A DNA stretch of 31,229 nt from an uncultured Bacteroidales bacterium (GTDB lineage Bacteria; Bacteroidota; Bacteroidia; Bacteroidales; UBA932): the NCBI GenBank assembly GCA_910585445.1, contig CAJUEK010000025.1:1-31229 (forward strand), read 5' to 3'. Numbering within the stretch: position 1 is the stretch's first letter; each line of letters begins with the position of its first letter. Of this stretch, positions 1-7,401 are shown piece after piece. The notes under the pieces are model-generated. The model had not been told where the DNA came from, did no database searches, and saw only the letters and a list, made by a program, of their open reading frames with translations. Made by a program: the position numbers and the translations under genes.

Positions 1-166
1 ATTGCTATTTTACTAATAATTAATAACTTAATTTCGTCGAACTGACGTTAATATAGACAATTTCACGGCTGATGAATTTATCAAAAAATATCTTGAAAAT
101 GGTCGTCTTCGTCTATCGCGTAAAATAGAAAACTTTAAGACTGCACCTATTAATATTGCTGCAACA

Positions 167-547
167 ATGCCTTATATAAGAAAAGAAGCAAGGTCAGCAA
201 TTGAACAGGGGCAATCTCAATTTCTTCCGCTATTGAAAAACTGCAGAACTTTGGAGGAAGTTATGGATGTCTTATTTGAATATTTTGAGCAACATCCAAC
301 CTTATGGGTTAGTGAGCAAAGTATTATGGATTATGCTGAAAATTACGCATATCTGAATGAGCTTGAGATGGAAAGCAATTGCACTTGTCTGTTAAAGGGT
401 GACACTAAACGAAGGATGCAGAGAAATGGTTTGAATTTGGACAATTTCCAAGATATGCTCAACGAAGAAAATGCTAATTTCACACAACTGACTTCTCGTG
501 AATTAGTGGATTTTCTCAATAAGTATTCAAAAAATATACTTAACTGA
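167..547 (+). CDS. Unrecognised protein, probably 5'-truncated remnant
   Basis: I do not recognise this 126-residue product. It is acidic to neutral and looks all-helical, with no signal peptide, membrane segment or cysteine motif. The same frame stays open upstream of the first ATG as far as position 32, just after an in-frame TAA at 29-31, and that stretch translates into similar protein-like sequence (for example an 'FTADEFIKKYLENG' run) but has no ATG, GTG or TTG. So either translation begins at the internal ATG at 167, or this is the 3' part of a longer gene whose 5' end was lost or frameshifted. The second seems more likely. It is visibly AT-richer than the housekeeping genes after 1479, which suggests accessory or transferred DNA. 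Confidence 0.45.
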   Translation: MPYIRKEARSAIEQGQSQFLPLLKNCRTLEEVMDVLFEYFEQHPTLWVSEQSIMDYAENYAYLNELEMESNCTCLLKGDTKRRMQRNGLNLDNFQDMLNEENANFTQLTSRELVDFLNKYSKNILN

Positions 548-574
548 TTGACATTGACACACTCTCTTTTAGAC

Positions 575-601
575 GCCTTACTTCCTCAACGGTTGTAAGG
601 C
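575..601 (+). terminator. Possible hairpin behind the first gene
   Basis: GCCTTAC at 575-581 pairs perfectly with GTAAGGC at 595-601 around a 13-base loop, 28 bases after the stop of the preceding gene. Only a weak T-rich tail follows, so a terminator role is tentative. Confidence 0.3.
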
Positions 602-934
602 TTCTTAGAAATAATTAAGACTGATCCATGAGAGAGTCAGGACTTCTTCAAAGGAATGTTTTGCTTGCTTTCCGATAGCAAAGGTATTATAACTTTCTAT
701 GACAAGTCAAAGTTATATGAATGTCTGCGACCGCCTTGCTATAGTCATAGAAGCACGCTCTTTTGTGGCCCGTCAGAAAACAACCACAAAATAAATGCAA
801 AGCGCAACGGAAAATGGGGATGATGGAAAATAGGACAACGGCAAAACGGTTTAAATATCGGGCGATTCTTAAACCGAATTGCTTTTGGGGAGCATTCCGT
901 AAAAATCCGGCGCGTTTTTTAAACCGTTTTTCTG
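602..934. other. Gene-poor spacer with a 13-bp inverted repeat
   Basis: I see no convincing gene here. A 55-codon open frame starts at ATG 656 and ends with TGA at 821-823; it is protein-like at its start but unrecognised and may be debris. AAAACGGTTTAAA at 843-855 is the exact reverse complement of TTTAAACCGTTTT at 918-930, with 62 bases between, so an 88-base stem-loop or a small element with terminal inverted repeats is possible. A further TTAAACCG lies in the middle. Confidence 0.4.
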
Positions 935-1019
935 CACATATAACGGCTGGGTCAGCCGGATGACACGGGTACAAGGATAAGGAGCGGTGCTGTCAGCAGA
1001 CGGGCACGTGTTCTTCCAT
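935..1019 (+). pseudogene. Decayed fragment of an FKBP-type lipoprotein gene
   Basis: These 85 bases align without gaps to 10764-10848, inside the FKBP-like lipoprotein gene at 10609-11154, with 74 identical positions by my count (about 87%). Read in the parental frame the fragment gives TYNGWVSRMTRVQG, a stop (TAA at 978-980, where the intact gene has GAA), then GAVLSADGHV. Similarity fades on both sides: upstream sequence does not match, and downstream only a short gapped stretch to about 1033 does. It is therefore a non-coding relic of a duplication or of a lost paralogue, not a working gene. Confidence 0.75.
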
Positions 1020-1033
1020 ATATGTGTGCAGGC

Positions 1034-1272
1034 TCTATATCAAATGACCCGCATGCTAATTTTTGCCATGGTCAGGGTCCAATCCTGAAAAGTTTACTAC
1101 GCAAGCAAATTGAGGTGACATCCCCCAAGAAAAAGACATGGGACAAGAAAGCTGCGATGCAACTGGGTCGGAGTCTCGAGACATCAATTACTCGAAACAC
1201 CATTAAGGGTCGTGAGAGAATGACAAAATAGTCTGGTTAACCGAGAGGAGCGGGCAGCAGAGAATCGTTTTC
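1034..1272. other. Intergenic stretch without a recognisable gene
   Basis: An open frame runs through 1022-1231 but begins inside the FKBP relic, has no recognisable domain and shows no promoter. I see nothing else that can be supported. Confidence 0.3.
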
Positions 1273-1388
1273 TATGTGTGTGGGTGGGGATGTGTAGTAT
1301 GGGTGTGGTATGTGTGGCGTGTGCGTGAGGGAGGGGTAGAGCGTGGAGCGTGGGGCGTGGTATGTACGTGGGTAAGGTGTAAGTGTGT
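1273..1388 (-). promoter_or_regulatory. C/A-rich, G-poor trailer (rut-like) behind fba
   Basis: On the plus strand this tract is almost all G and T with only about six C in 116 bases. On the minus strand, the sense strand of fba, it is therefore C- and A-rich with very little G and few chances to fold. It begins about 37 bases beyond the fba intrinsic terminator hairpin. Unstructured C-rich, G-poor RNA is what Rho loads onto, so a back-up Rho termination region is a reasonable inference; the composition itself is seen directly. Confidence 0.4.
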
Positions 1389-1411
1389 CCGCGTGCAAGT
1401 GTGGCAGTTGT

Positions 1412-1452
1412 CAAAGAAAAAGACAGGCCGGCTCCGAAAGCGGAACCGGCCT
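1412..1452 (-). terminator. Intrinsic terminator of fba
   Basis: The 12-base arms 1425-1436 and 1441-1452 pair around an AAAG loop (plus-strand reading) with one mismatch. On the minus strand the hairpin is followed by GTCTTTTTCTTTG, giving the U-rich tail. It starts 27 bases after the fba stop codon. Confidence 0.85.
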
Positions 1453-1478
1453 GGTGTATGGATTTGCGGAGAGAGAGA

Positions 1479-2480
1479 TTACTCTGCCTTTCCGTTTGAT
1501 CCGAGAACGTTGATGATCTTGTGCATGTAGAGCTTCTTCATGTTCTCACGTGCAGGACCAAGATATTTGCGAGGGTCGAACTCAGCCGGCTTCTCTGCGA
1601 AGACCTCACGGATAGCTGCAGTCATTGCAAGACGTGAGTCTGAGTCAATGTTGATTTTGCAAACTGCTGACTCAGCTGCTTTGCGGAGCCAAGGCTCAGG
1701 AATACCGATTGCTGACTTGAGCGCGCCGCCGAACTTGTTGATGGTAGCGACCTCGTCCTGAGGAACTGATGAAGAACCGTGGAGGACAATCGGGAAGCCT
1801 GGAAGTTCTTTCTCTACGCCCTCGAGCACATCGAATGCGAGCATTGGCGGAACGAGAAGACCTGTCTCTGGGTCAACAGTGCACTGCTCTGGAGTGAACT
1901 TGTATGCACCGTGTGAAGTTCCGATTGAAATGGCGAGAGAGTCGCAACCTGTCTTTGTTACAAAGTCAACTACCTCCTCAGGCCTTGTATATGTGTGGTG
2001 GTCTGAGCTTACCTCATCCTCAACACCTGCAAGCACTCCGAGCTCGCCCTCTACAGTCACGTCGAACTGGTGAGCATAGTCAACAACTTTCTTTGTGAGA
2101 GCCACGTTCTCATCGTAAGGGAGGTGAGAACCGTCAATCATTACTGAAGAGAAGCCCATGTCGATGCAGCTCTTGCAAGTCTCGAATGAATCACCGTGGT
2201 CAAGATGGAGAACAATCTGAGGTTTCTCCCATCCGAGCTCCTTCGCATACTCTACAGCACCCTCTGCCATGTAGCGGAGAAGAGTCTGGTTAGCATACTG
2301 GCGGGCACCCTTTGAAACCTGGAGAATAACCGGAGACTTTGTCTCGGCAGCAGCCTGAACGATAGCCTGGAGCTGCTCCATGTTGTTGAAGTTGAACGCA
2401 GGAATGGCGTAGCCGCCGTCAATTGCCTTTGCAAACATCTCTCTGGTGTTCACAAGACCGAGTTCTTTGTATGAAATCAT
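1479..2480 (-). CDS. fba: Class II fructose-1,6-bisphosphate aldolase
   Basis: Cytoplasmic zinc aldolase that interconverts fructose-1,6-bisphosphate with dihydroxyacetone phosphate and glyceraldehyde-3-phosphate in glycolysis and gluconeogenesis. The 333-residue protein has the class II landmarks: LHLDHGDSFETCK at 91-103 (D94 as catalytic acid, H95 as zinc ligand by family analogy), E146 in VEGELGVLAG, the SIGTSHGAYK segment with H190, and VLHGSSSVP further on for phosphate and zinc binding. Length is usual for Bacteroidota members. ATG 2480 is the first start and fits the family N-terminus. It is transcribed alone, divergently from gmk, and ends at a strong hairpin terminator. Codon use has the GCA/GAG/CTC/CTT pattern of a highly expressed gene here. 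Identification is secure; sugar substrate specificity is inferred from the family. Confidence 0.95.
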   Translation of the reverse strand: MISYKELGLVNTREMFAKAIDGGYAIPAFNFNNMEQLQAIVQAAAETKSPVILQVSKGARQYANQTLLRYMAEGAVEYAKELGWEKPQIVLHLDHGDSFETCKSCIDMGFSSVMIDGSHLPYDENVALTKKVVDYAHQFDVTVEGELGVLAGVEDEVSSDHHTYTRPEEVVDFVTKTGCDSLAISIGTSHGAYKFTPEQCTVDPETGLLVPPMLAFDVLEGVEKELPGFPIVLHGSSSVPQDEVATINKFGGALKSAIGIPEPWLRKAAESAVCKINIDSDSRLAMTAAIREVFAEKPAEFDPRKYLGPARENMKKLYMHKIINVLGSNGKAE

Positions 2481-2526
2481 AATCTATAATTTGTTAAAAA
2501 ATTATTTCGTCTGTCCGAAAACTCTG

Positions 2527-2534
2527 CAAAAATA
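2527..2534 (-). promoter_or_regulatory. -7 box of the fba promoter
   Basis: Minus-strand TATTTTTG matches the Bacteroidota sigma-ABfr -7 consensus TAnnTTTG. Transcription would start near 2520, about 40 bases before the ATG at 2480. No clear -33 TTTG is present. Confidence 0.45.
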
Positions 2535-2536
2535 GC

Positions 2537-2544
2537 TAATTTTG
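2537..2544 (+). promoter_or_regulatory. -7 box of the gmk-nadD promoter
   Basis: TAATTTTG matches TAnnTTTG and would start transcription near 2551, about 30 bases before the gmk ATG. It lies only two bases from the oppositely oriented fba -7 box. Confidence 0.45.
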
Positions 2545-2581
2545 CGGAATATAGAAAAATATTCCCTTATAATAGAAAAAC

Positions 2582-3151
2582 ATGGACAATAAAGTCATAA
2601 TCTTCTCGGCTCCGTCCGGAGCAGGCAAAAGTACCATTGTAAGCCATATACTCAAAAACCATCCTGAACTTGAATTTTCAATATCCGCAACCTCACGCGC
2701 GCCAAGGGGGCAGGAACAGCACGGAAAAGAGTATTATTTCTTCTCCGCTGACCAATTCAGGGCAATGATTGCGGAAGACAAATTCATCGAGCACGAAGAG
2801 GTCTATCCCGGCTCGTTCTACGGGACGCTGAAATCCGAGATAGAACGCATCTGGTCAAAAGGACATGCCATAATATTCGACATTGACGTCAAAGGCGGAG
2901 TGAATCTCAAGAGAATATTCGGCGAGAATGCCTGCTCTGTGCTCATAAAGGCTCCTTCTGCAGAAATACTGAGGCAGAGGCTCACGGGACGTGGCACGGA
3001 CTCTCCTGAGGCGATTGAAAGGAGACTTGCCAAGGCCGAGTCCGAGATGGAGTTCGCAGACGGTAAATTTGACCATGTACTCGTGAACGACGACCTCGAG
3101 ACGGCATTTGCGGAAGCGGAGAAAATCGTCAGCGCATTCCTCTCAAAATGA
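2582..3151 (+). CDS. gmk: Guanylate kinase
   Basis: Phosphorylates GMP to GDP with ATP in the cytoplasm, the step before GTP and dGTP. The 189-residue product has the typical bacterial Gmk length. Visible landmarks are the P-loop SAPSGAGKST at 9-18, the GMP-binding segment with SATSRAPRGQE and GKEYYFF, the FDIDVKGG motif, and the arginine-rich lid (LRQRLTGRGTD). ATG 2582 starts exactly at the conserved N-terminus. The stop overlaps the nadD start by four bases (ATGA), so the two are almost certainly co-transcribed and translationally coupled. No Shine-Dalgarno sequence is present, as is usual in this phylum. Confidence 0.96.
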   Translation: MDNKVIIFSAPSGAGKSTIVSHILKNHPELEFSISATSRAPRGQEQHGKEYYFFSADQFRAMIAEDKFIEHEEVYPGSFYGTLKSEIERIWSKGHAIIFDIDVKGGVNLKRIFGENACSVLIKAPSAEILRQRLTGRGTDSPEAIERRLAKAESEMEFADGKFDHVLVNDDLETAFAEAEKIVSAFLSK

Positions 3152-3738
3152 GGGCGGCAGTATATTCCGGCTCATTCAATCCCCTGCATATAGGTCATCT
3201 CGCAATCATAAGATACCTTGTCAATGAGGCCGGATTTGAAAGGGTGCATCTTGTCGTGTCCCCCAAAAATCCGCTGAAAGAAGGAATCAGCAGCTCGACC
3301 GGCCAGGAACGCCATAAAGCGGCTCTTGAAGCAGTAGCACGGCATGCCGGAGAGTTCGGAGGAACAGACCCGGAATATGGTTCGCGCAAAGTGATTGCAG
3401 ACGGTATAGAGCTGGCAATGCCGGAGCCGCATTACACCATACGCACTCTGGACGCCATGAAGGCGGCACATCCGGACGACACCTTCACTCTTGTTATGGG
3501 AGCCGACAATCTCGCTGACATACGCAGGTGGCGCGACTACAAAAGGATACTTACCGAATATGGCGTGATGGCATATCCGAGAAAAGGATTTGACCTGCAC
3601 TCAATAAGGCGCAGTCTCATGGAAGAAATACCGGACAGCAGGATAGACATCATGGACGCCGCAAATGTTGACATCTCATCAACGGAAATCAGGGAAGCCA
3701 TTGCACAAGGCAAAGACATGTCCGGATATCTCATGTAA
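3148..3738 (+). CDS. nadD: Nicotinate-nucleotide adenylyltransferase
   Basis: Joins nicotinate mononucleotide and ATP to give deamido-NAD in NAD synthesis. The 196-residue protein opens with the nucleotidyltransferase signature GSFNPLHIGHLAI (the HxGH motif binding ATP) and ends with the second signature ISSTEIREAI, here D-I-S-S-T-E-I-R; the central GADNLADIRRWRDY segment is typical of NadD. Length fits the family. ATG 3148 sits in the four-base overlap with gmk, and the next gene begins 18 bases after the stop, so all three form one operon. The pairing with gmk is common in Bacteroidota. Confidence 0.94.
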   Translation: MRAAVYSGSFNPLHIGHLAIIRYLVNEAGFERVHLVVSPKNPLKEGISSSTGQERHKAALEAVARHAGEFGGTDPEYGSRKVIADGIELAMPEPHYTIRTLDAMKAAHPDDTFTLVMGADNLADIRRWRDYKRILTEYGVMAYPRKGFDLHSIRRSLMEEIPDSRIDIMDAANVDISSTEIREAIAQGKDMSGYLM

Positions 3739-3756
3739 GCATAAGAAACATACGAA

Positions 3757-4740
3757 ATGGAAAGCAAAGGAAAAGTGCTCGTCACAGGGGCAAACGGATT
3801 CCTGGCCACCAACACGATAGAAGAACTGACCGGAGCAGGCTACAGTGTACGCGGAATCCTGCGCAGAAAGAAAGCATACATAGGAAAGGCGGACAAGGCC
3901 CTTGAACTTGTCGAAGGAGATTTCACGGACAGGGATTTCATAACCGGAGCTGTGCAGGGCTGCGATTTCATAGTGCATATTGCGGCAATGACCGGACAGG
4001 CCGGAGACAGCTCGGAATATGAACGGGTCAATGTCAAAGCCACAGAAAATCTTGTGCAGGCAGGAATCGCGGCCGGAATCAGGAGAATGGTATATGTAAG
4101 CTCCGCAAATGCCCTCGCATACGGAACAATGGAAAATCCGGGAGACGAGACCAGGCCCACAATCGCACCGTTTACGGAATCCATGTACGCCATGAGCAAG
4201 GCACGCGCCCAGGAATGCATATGCAAATATACCGGTGACATGGAAATCGTCATAGTCAACCCCACATTCATGCTCGGGCCTATGGATGCCAAGCCAAGCT
4301 CAGGAAGAATCATCACCATGGGCTACGGACGAAAAATCATGGCAGCCCCTCCGGGAGGCAAGAATTTCGTGCACGTGAGAGACGTCAGCAAAGGCATAGT
4401 GGCTGCACTCGAAAAAGGACGCAACGGAGAGTCCTACCTGCTTGCCGGGGAAAATATGTACTATGCGGCATTCTACAGCACACTCTCGAGACTGTCCGGA
4501 AAACCGATGAAAATAATCAGGGTCCCCAAGCCCGTCCTGTTGGCTGCCGGAGGCATATGCAGCGCCCTATATAAAATAGGTATCAGAACAGAGGCAACTC
4601 TGACAAACATGAAGCTGCTATGCGTCGGGAACTATTATTCGCATGCCAAGGCGGAAAGTGAGCTCGGCATAAGATTCCGCACGACGGAAGAAGCAGTCAA
4701 AGACGCGCTCAGCTGGTTCAAAGAGCACGGCATGATATAA
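3757..4740 (+). CDS. NAD(P)-dependent epimerase/dehydratase (extended SDR)
   Basis: The 327-residue protein is an extended short-chain dehydrogenase with a Rossmann fold. It opens with VLVTGANGFLATN (residues about 8-20, the GxxGxxG-type dinucleotide site), has VHIAAMTG for the cofactor loop, a VYVSSANA strand with the catalytic serine, and the active-site YAMSK (YxxxK). The overall pattern resembles dihydroflavonol-4-reductase-like and 3-beta-hydroxysteroid-dehydrogenase-like epimerases, but the substrate cannot be read from the sequence. It follows nadD by 18 bases and is likely the last gene of the gmk operon, ending in a shared bidirectional hairpin. No signal peptide. Confidence 0.85.
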   Translation: MESKGKVLVTGANGFLATNTIEELTGAGYSVRGILRRKKAYIGKADKALELVEGDFTDRDFITGAVQGCDFIVHIAAMTGQAGDSSEYERVNVKATENLVQAGIAAGIRRMVYVSSANALAYGTMENPGDETRPTIAPFTESMYAMSKARAQECICKYTGDMEIVIVNPTFMLGPMDAKPSSGRIITMGYGRKIMAAPPGGKNFVHVRDVSKGIVAALEKGRNGESYLLAGENMYYAAFYSTLSRLSGKPMKIIRVPKPVLLAAGGICSALYKIGIRTEATLTNMKLLCVGNYYSHAKAESELGIRFRTTEEAVKDALSWFKEHGMI

Positions 4741-4745
4741 TATTA

Positions 4746-4780
4746 GAAACGGCGGCCAGGAATCTCCAGCCGCCGTTTTC
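4746..4780. terminator. Bidirectional terminator between convergent genes
   Basis: AAACGGCGGC at 4747-4756 pairs with GCCGCCGTTT at 4769-4778 around a 12-base loop. It is flanked by A-rich and T-rich sides, and it sits between the epimerase stop at 4740 and the SulP stop at 4783, so it can serve both. Confidence 0.8.
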
Positions 4781-4782
4781 TA

Positions 4783-6492
4783 TTACTTCGTAACGATTTC
4801 GTTCGCTTTTGCAAGCGCAGGGATTATATGCGGGAAAATATGGTCCGCACCTATTTCCTTGTCAACGCCGAATTTCTCAAGAGTTGCACGCACATTCTCA
4901 GTCACTCCGGAAAGGATTACAGTCACTCCCCTCTTGCGTGTCCTTTCGCAAAGGTTGCGGAGGTTGTTCACTCCGGTTGAATCAATGAAAGGAACCTTGC
5001 GCATCCTTATTATCCTGACTTTAGTATCTGCCGTTTTCATCTTCTCAAACTCCTCAAAACGGCTTGCGAGACCGAAGAAGAAAGGCCCGTTTATCTCATA
5101 GACCTCAACACCGGACGGAATGTCAAGATGCTCGGTATCCTCAAGCGAAGCCATCTCCTCATTCTCAGTAGCCGCGACACGGTCTCCCTCAAGCACCTGG
5201 ATTGAAGAAGTTTCCATTACACGCCTCACAAACAGGACGATAGCCATCACGACGCCCACCTCAATAGCGACAGTAAGATCAACTATTACGGTAAGGAAGA
5301 ACGTGATGAGCAACACGGCCACATCAGACTTGTCACCCTTGAGCAGATATCTGAAAGTACGCCACTCGCTCATGTTGTATGCAACCATCACAAGTATGGC
5401 GGCAAGACATGAAAGCGGAATGTATATCGCATATGGCATGAGGAAGAGATAAATCAGCAACAGCACGAAAGCATGCACAAGACCGGTCACAGGAGTCTTT
5501 CCGCCGTTATTGATGCTGGCCATGGTTCTAGCAAGTGCTCCCGTAGCAGGAATTCCGCCGAAAAGCGGAGTCACGATGTTGGCTATACCCTGGCCTATCA
5601 GCTCAGTATTTGAATTATGGTGCTTTCCGGTAGCTCCGTCCGCAACCATGGCAGCGAGCAGAGACTCAATGGCACACAAGATTGCAATTGTGAAAGCCGG
5701 AGACACCAGTCCCTTGATGGTGTCATAATCAAATTCCGGAGCAACAGGCTTCGGCATAGGAAGGCCGTTCGCCAATTCCGGAAATTTAGAGCCGATAGTC
5801 GCAAATTCGATTCCGGCAAAGCGGCTGAGCAGTACAGAAGCGATTGTACCGAGAATAAGCGCAATCAGGGAGCCGGGTATCTTCTTTGTGACACGTCCCC
5901 AGAAAATGCAAATCAGCAGGCATGCCGTGCTCATCAGCAATTCCGTAAGGCTTATGTTACCGATATTCTGGAAATAGCATCCCCACTGAGGGATGAAACC
6001 GGCAGGCACGGACAAATCAAGCGGCAGGCCGAAGAAATCCTTCATCTGGGTTGAAAAAATCGTCAGTGCGATACCGCTCGTGAAACCGACCACGATAGGG
6101 TAAGGAATGAATTTGAAAATCACGCCCATACGGCACACGCCCATGACCACAAGAAAGACTCCGGCCATTATGGTGGCGATTATGAGTCCCTGCATGCCAT
6201 ACTGGCCCACGATTCCGGCAACAATCACGATAAATGCTCCGGTAGGACCTCCGATAAGGAAATTCGACCCTCCGAAAAACGAAATCAGGAAACCGGCCAC
6301 GATTGCCGTAATGAGTCCCTGCTGAGGAGTCACACCGCTAGCTATACCGAATGCAATCGCAAGCGGGAGAGCAATTATGCCGACTATGATGCCGGCAATC
6401 AAATCTGACGTAAAGGTCTTGCTGTCATACTGACCTTTCCCGAACAGGCCGAAGAGTTTCGGTCTGAACACATCGCTAAGCTTTAAGTTCAT
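4783..6492 (-). CDS. SulP-family anion transporter with STAS domain
   Basis: A 569-residue inner-membrane protein of the SulP/SLC26 family. About 10-12 hydrophobic segments fill residues 25-420; the early DLIAGIIVGIIALPLAIAFG stretch and the following GLITAIVAG, FFGGSNFLIGGPTGAF segment are the SulP signature region. A cytoplasmic STAS domain follows (VYEINGPFFFGLASRFEEF ... RMRKVPFIDSTGVNNL). Family members carry sulfate, bicarbonate or dicarboxylates, often with sodium or protons; which one here is not evident. The start is set at ATG 6492; a longer reading to TTG 6510 adds six residues of no family likeness. It lies 23 bases after the DUF4861-like gene and is the last gene of the minus-strand operon. 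Confidence 0.92.
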   Translation of the reverse strand: MNLKLSDVFRPKLFGLFGKGQYDSKTFTSDLIAGIIVGIIALPLAIAFGIASGVTPQQGLITAIVAGFLISFFGGSNFLIGGPTGAFIVIVAGIVGQYGMQGLIIATIMAGVFLVVMGVCRMGVIFKFIPYPIVVGFTSGIALTIFSTQMKDFFGLPLDLSVPAGFIPQWGCYFQNIGNISLTELLMSTACLLICIFWGRVTKKIPGSLIALILGTIASVLLSRFAGIEFATIGSKFPELANGLPMPKPVAPEFDYDTIKGLVSPAFTIAILCAIESLLAAMVADGATGKHHNSNTELIGQGIANIVTPLFGGIPATGALARTMASINNGGKTPVTGLVHAFVLLLIYLFLMPYAIYIPLSCLAAILVMVAYNMSEWRTFRYLLKGDKSDVAVLLITFFLTVIVDLTVAIEVGVVMAIVLFVRRVMETSSIQVLEGDRVAATENEEMASLEDTEHLDIPSGVEVYEINGPFFFGLASRFEEFEKMKTADTKVRIIRMRKVPFIDSTGVNNLRNLCERTRKRGVTVILSGVTENVRATLEKFGVDKEIGADHIFPHIIPALAKANEIVTK

Positions 6493-6515
6493 ACTTCTAT
6501 AATTAATCAACTACA

Positions 6516-7367
6516 CTATTTCGCCATATATGCCTCAAAACGTTTCGCATTGTTCAGCTCAGCCTCCTTGGAAGAGGCGGCAACAACGCGGGTCCTGATT
6601 TTGGAGACAGGCACAGAAACCAGGCGCACCATATCATCTGTACGGTCAACCTGCTGGAAATCGCCTTTCCTGAAGAACATTCCCGCTCCGACAGGAACCG
6701 GACGCGAAGAGGCCTCGACAGGATGCACTCCCCACACGCTTATATGATTCTCATCATAAGACACCCGCTGCCCGTCATGAAAATTGACTCCGGTCATAAA
6801 CTGCACTTTCTTTCCCGACAGTTCCACAGCGGTGATTACAGCCTCACGGCTTTTCACAGTCATGTCAATCCTTATGGAAATATCCACAAAATCATCCATA
6901 TAAGGCACTCCATAGGCAATCATTTCGGCAAAAGACCCGTTCCTTGTATCACCCACACGTGCCGTGCGGCCTTTTGTAGCCGCGAGCCTGACTTCCTTCT
7001 CCCCGTCCCAAAGCGCTATTCCGCCAAGCCCGACAGTGCCTGCAGCACAATACTCACAGCAGCCTGCCGCAAGCGTATCCCTCTGTCCTGATGTAGTATT
7101 CCACTTATACTCCAGCAGTTCCATGCCACGTCCGCTCTTTGAATAGACGTCAACACAGCCGCTGTCATCGAAATATATGCGCAACGCCATATGGCTGTTC
7201 TCCACAGCAGGGCCGCAATGGCCTACGCTTTCATGCAGGTCCGCTGCCTCTGAAACGATTTCTTCCACCTGCAGGGAATCGCTGCACCAGAAAAGACTTC
7301 TGGCAGTCTGGGCGTATGTGACACACACGCATAGGGACAAGATAATGCTTGCCGCGAGTTTTTTCAT
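6516..7367 (-). CDS. Secreted DUF4861-like protein
   Basis: A 283-residue exported protein. MKKLAASIILSLCVCVTYAQ is a clear signal peptide, probably cleaved after Ala-Gln or just before it. The body is predicted mostly beta and contains an 'ALRIYFDDSGCVDVYSKSGRG' stretch, GLGGIALWDG and late HPVEASSRPVPVGAGMFF, which recall DUF4861 proteins found near polysaccharide-degradation loci of Bacteroidota; I hold that family call at moderate confidence. Its activity is unknown. ATG 7367 is chosen because the signal peptide starts there; earlier in-frame starts reach back into rsmD. It is followed by the SulP gene after 23 bases, and a promoter-like box sits at 7390-7397. Confidence 0.7.
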   Translation of the reverse strand: MKKLAASIILSLCVCVTYAQTARSLFWCSDSLQVEEIVSEAADLHESVGHCGPAVENSHMALRIYFDDSGCVDVYSKSGRGMELLEYKWNTTSGQRDTLAAGCCEYCAAGTVGLGGIALWDGEKEVRLAATKGRTARVGDTRNGSFAEMIAYGVPYMDDFVDISIRIDMTVKSREAVITAVELSGKKVQFMTGVNFHDGQRVSYDENHISVWGVHPVEASSRPVPVGAGMFFRKGDFQQVDRTDDMVRLVSVPVSKIRTRVVAASSKEAELNNAKRFEAYMAK

Positions 7368-7389
7368 AATGCAAATCCTTTTCAAGCCG

Positions 7390-7397
7390 CAAAAATA
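7390..7397 (-). promoter_or_regulatory. Internal -7 box ahead of the DUF4861-like gene
   Basis: Minus-strand TATTTTTG, with a TTTTTTGA element further upstream at 7422-7428 as a possible -33. Transcription would start near 7383, 16 bases before the ATG. It would let the DUF4861-like and SulP genes be expressed apart from rsmD. Confidence 0.35.
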
Positions 7398-7401
7398 AGA
7401 A

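Noticed and set aside
687..974. Open frame of 95 codons on the minus strand
   Set aside because: It crosses the inverted repeat and the FKBP relic, has no promoter or domain and is cysteine/histidine-rich without a pattern.
1072..1088. tRNA-like T-arm (five-pair stem TCAGG/CCTGA with a seven-base loop)
   Set aside because: The loop reads GTCCAAT rather than TTCRANY, and no acceptor, D-arm or anticodon arm can be built around it.
1184..1530. Open frames on both strands through the G/T-rich tract
   Set aside because: Low-complexity composition produces stop-free stretches; translations are Thr/His/Pro or Val/Trp/Gly runs with no protein character.
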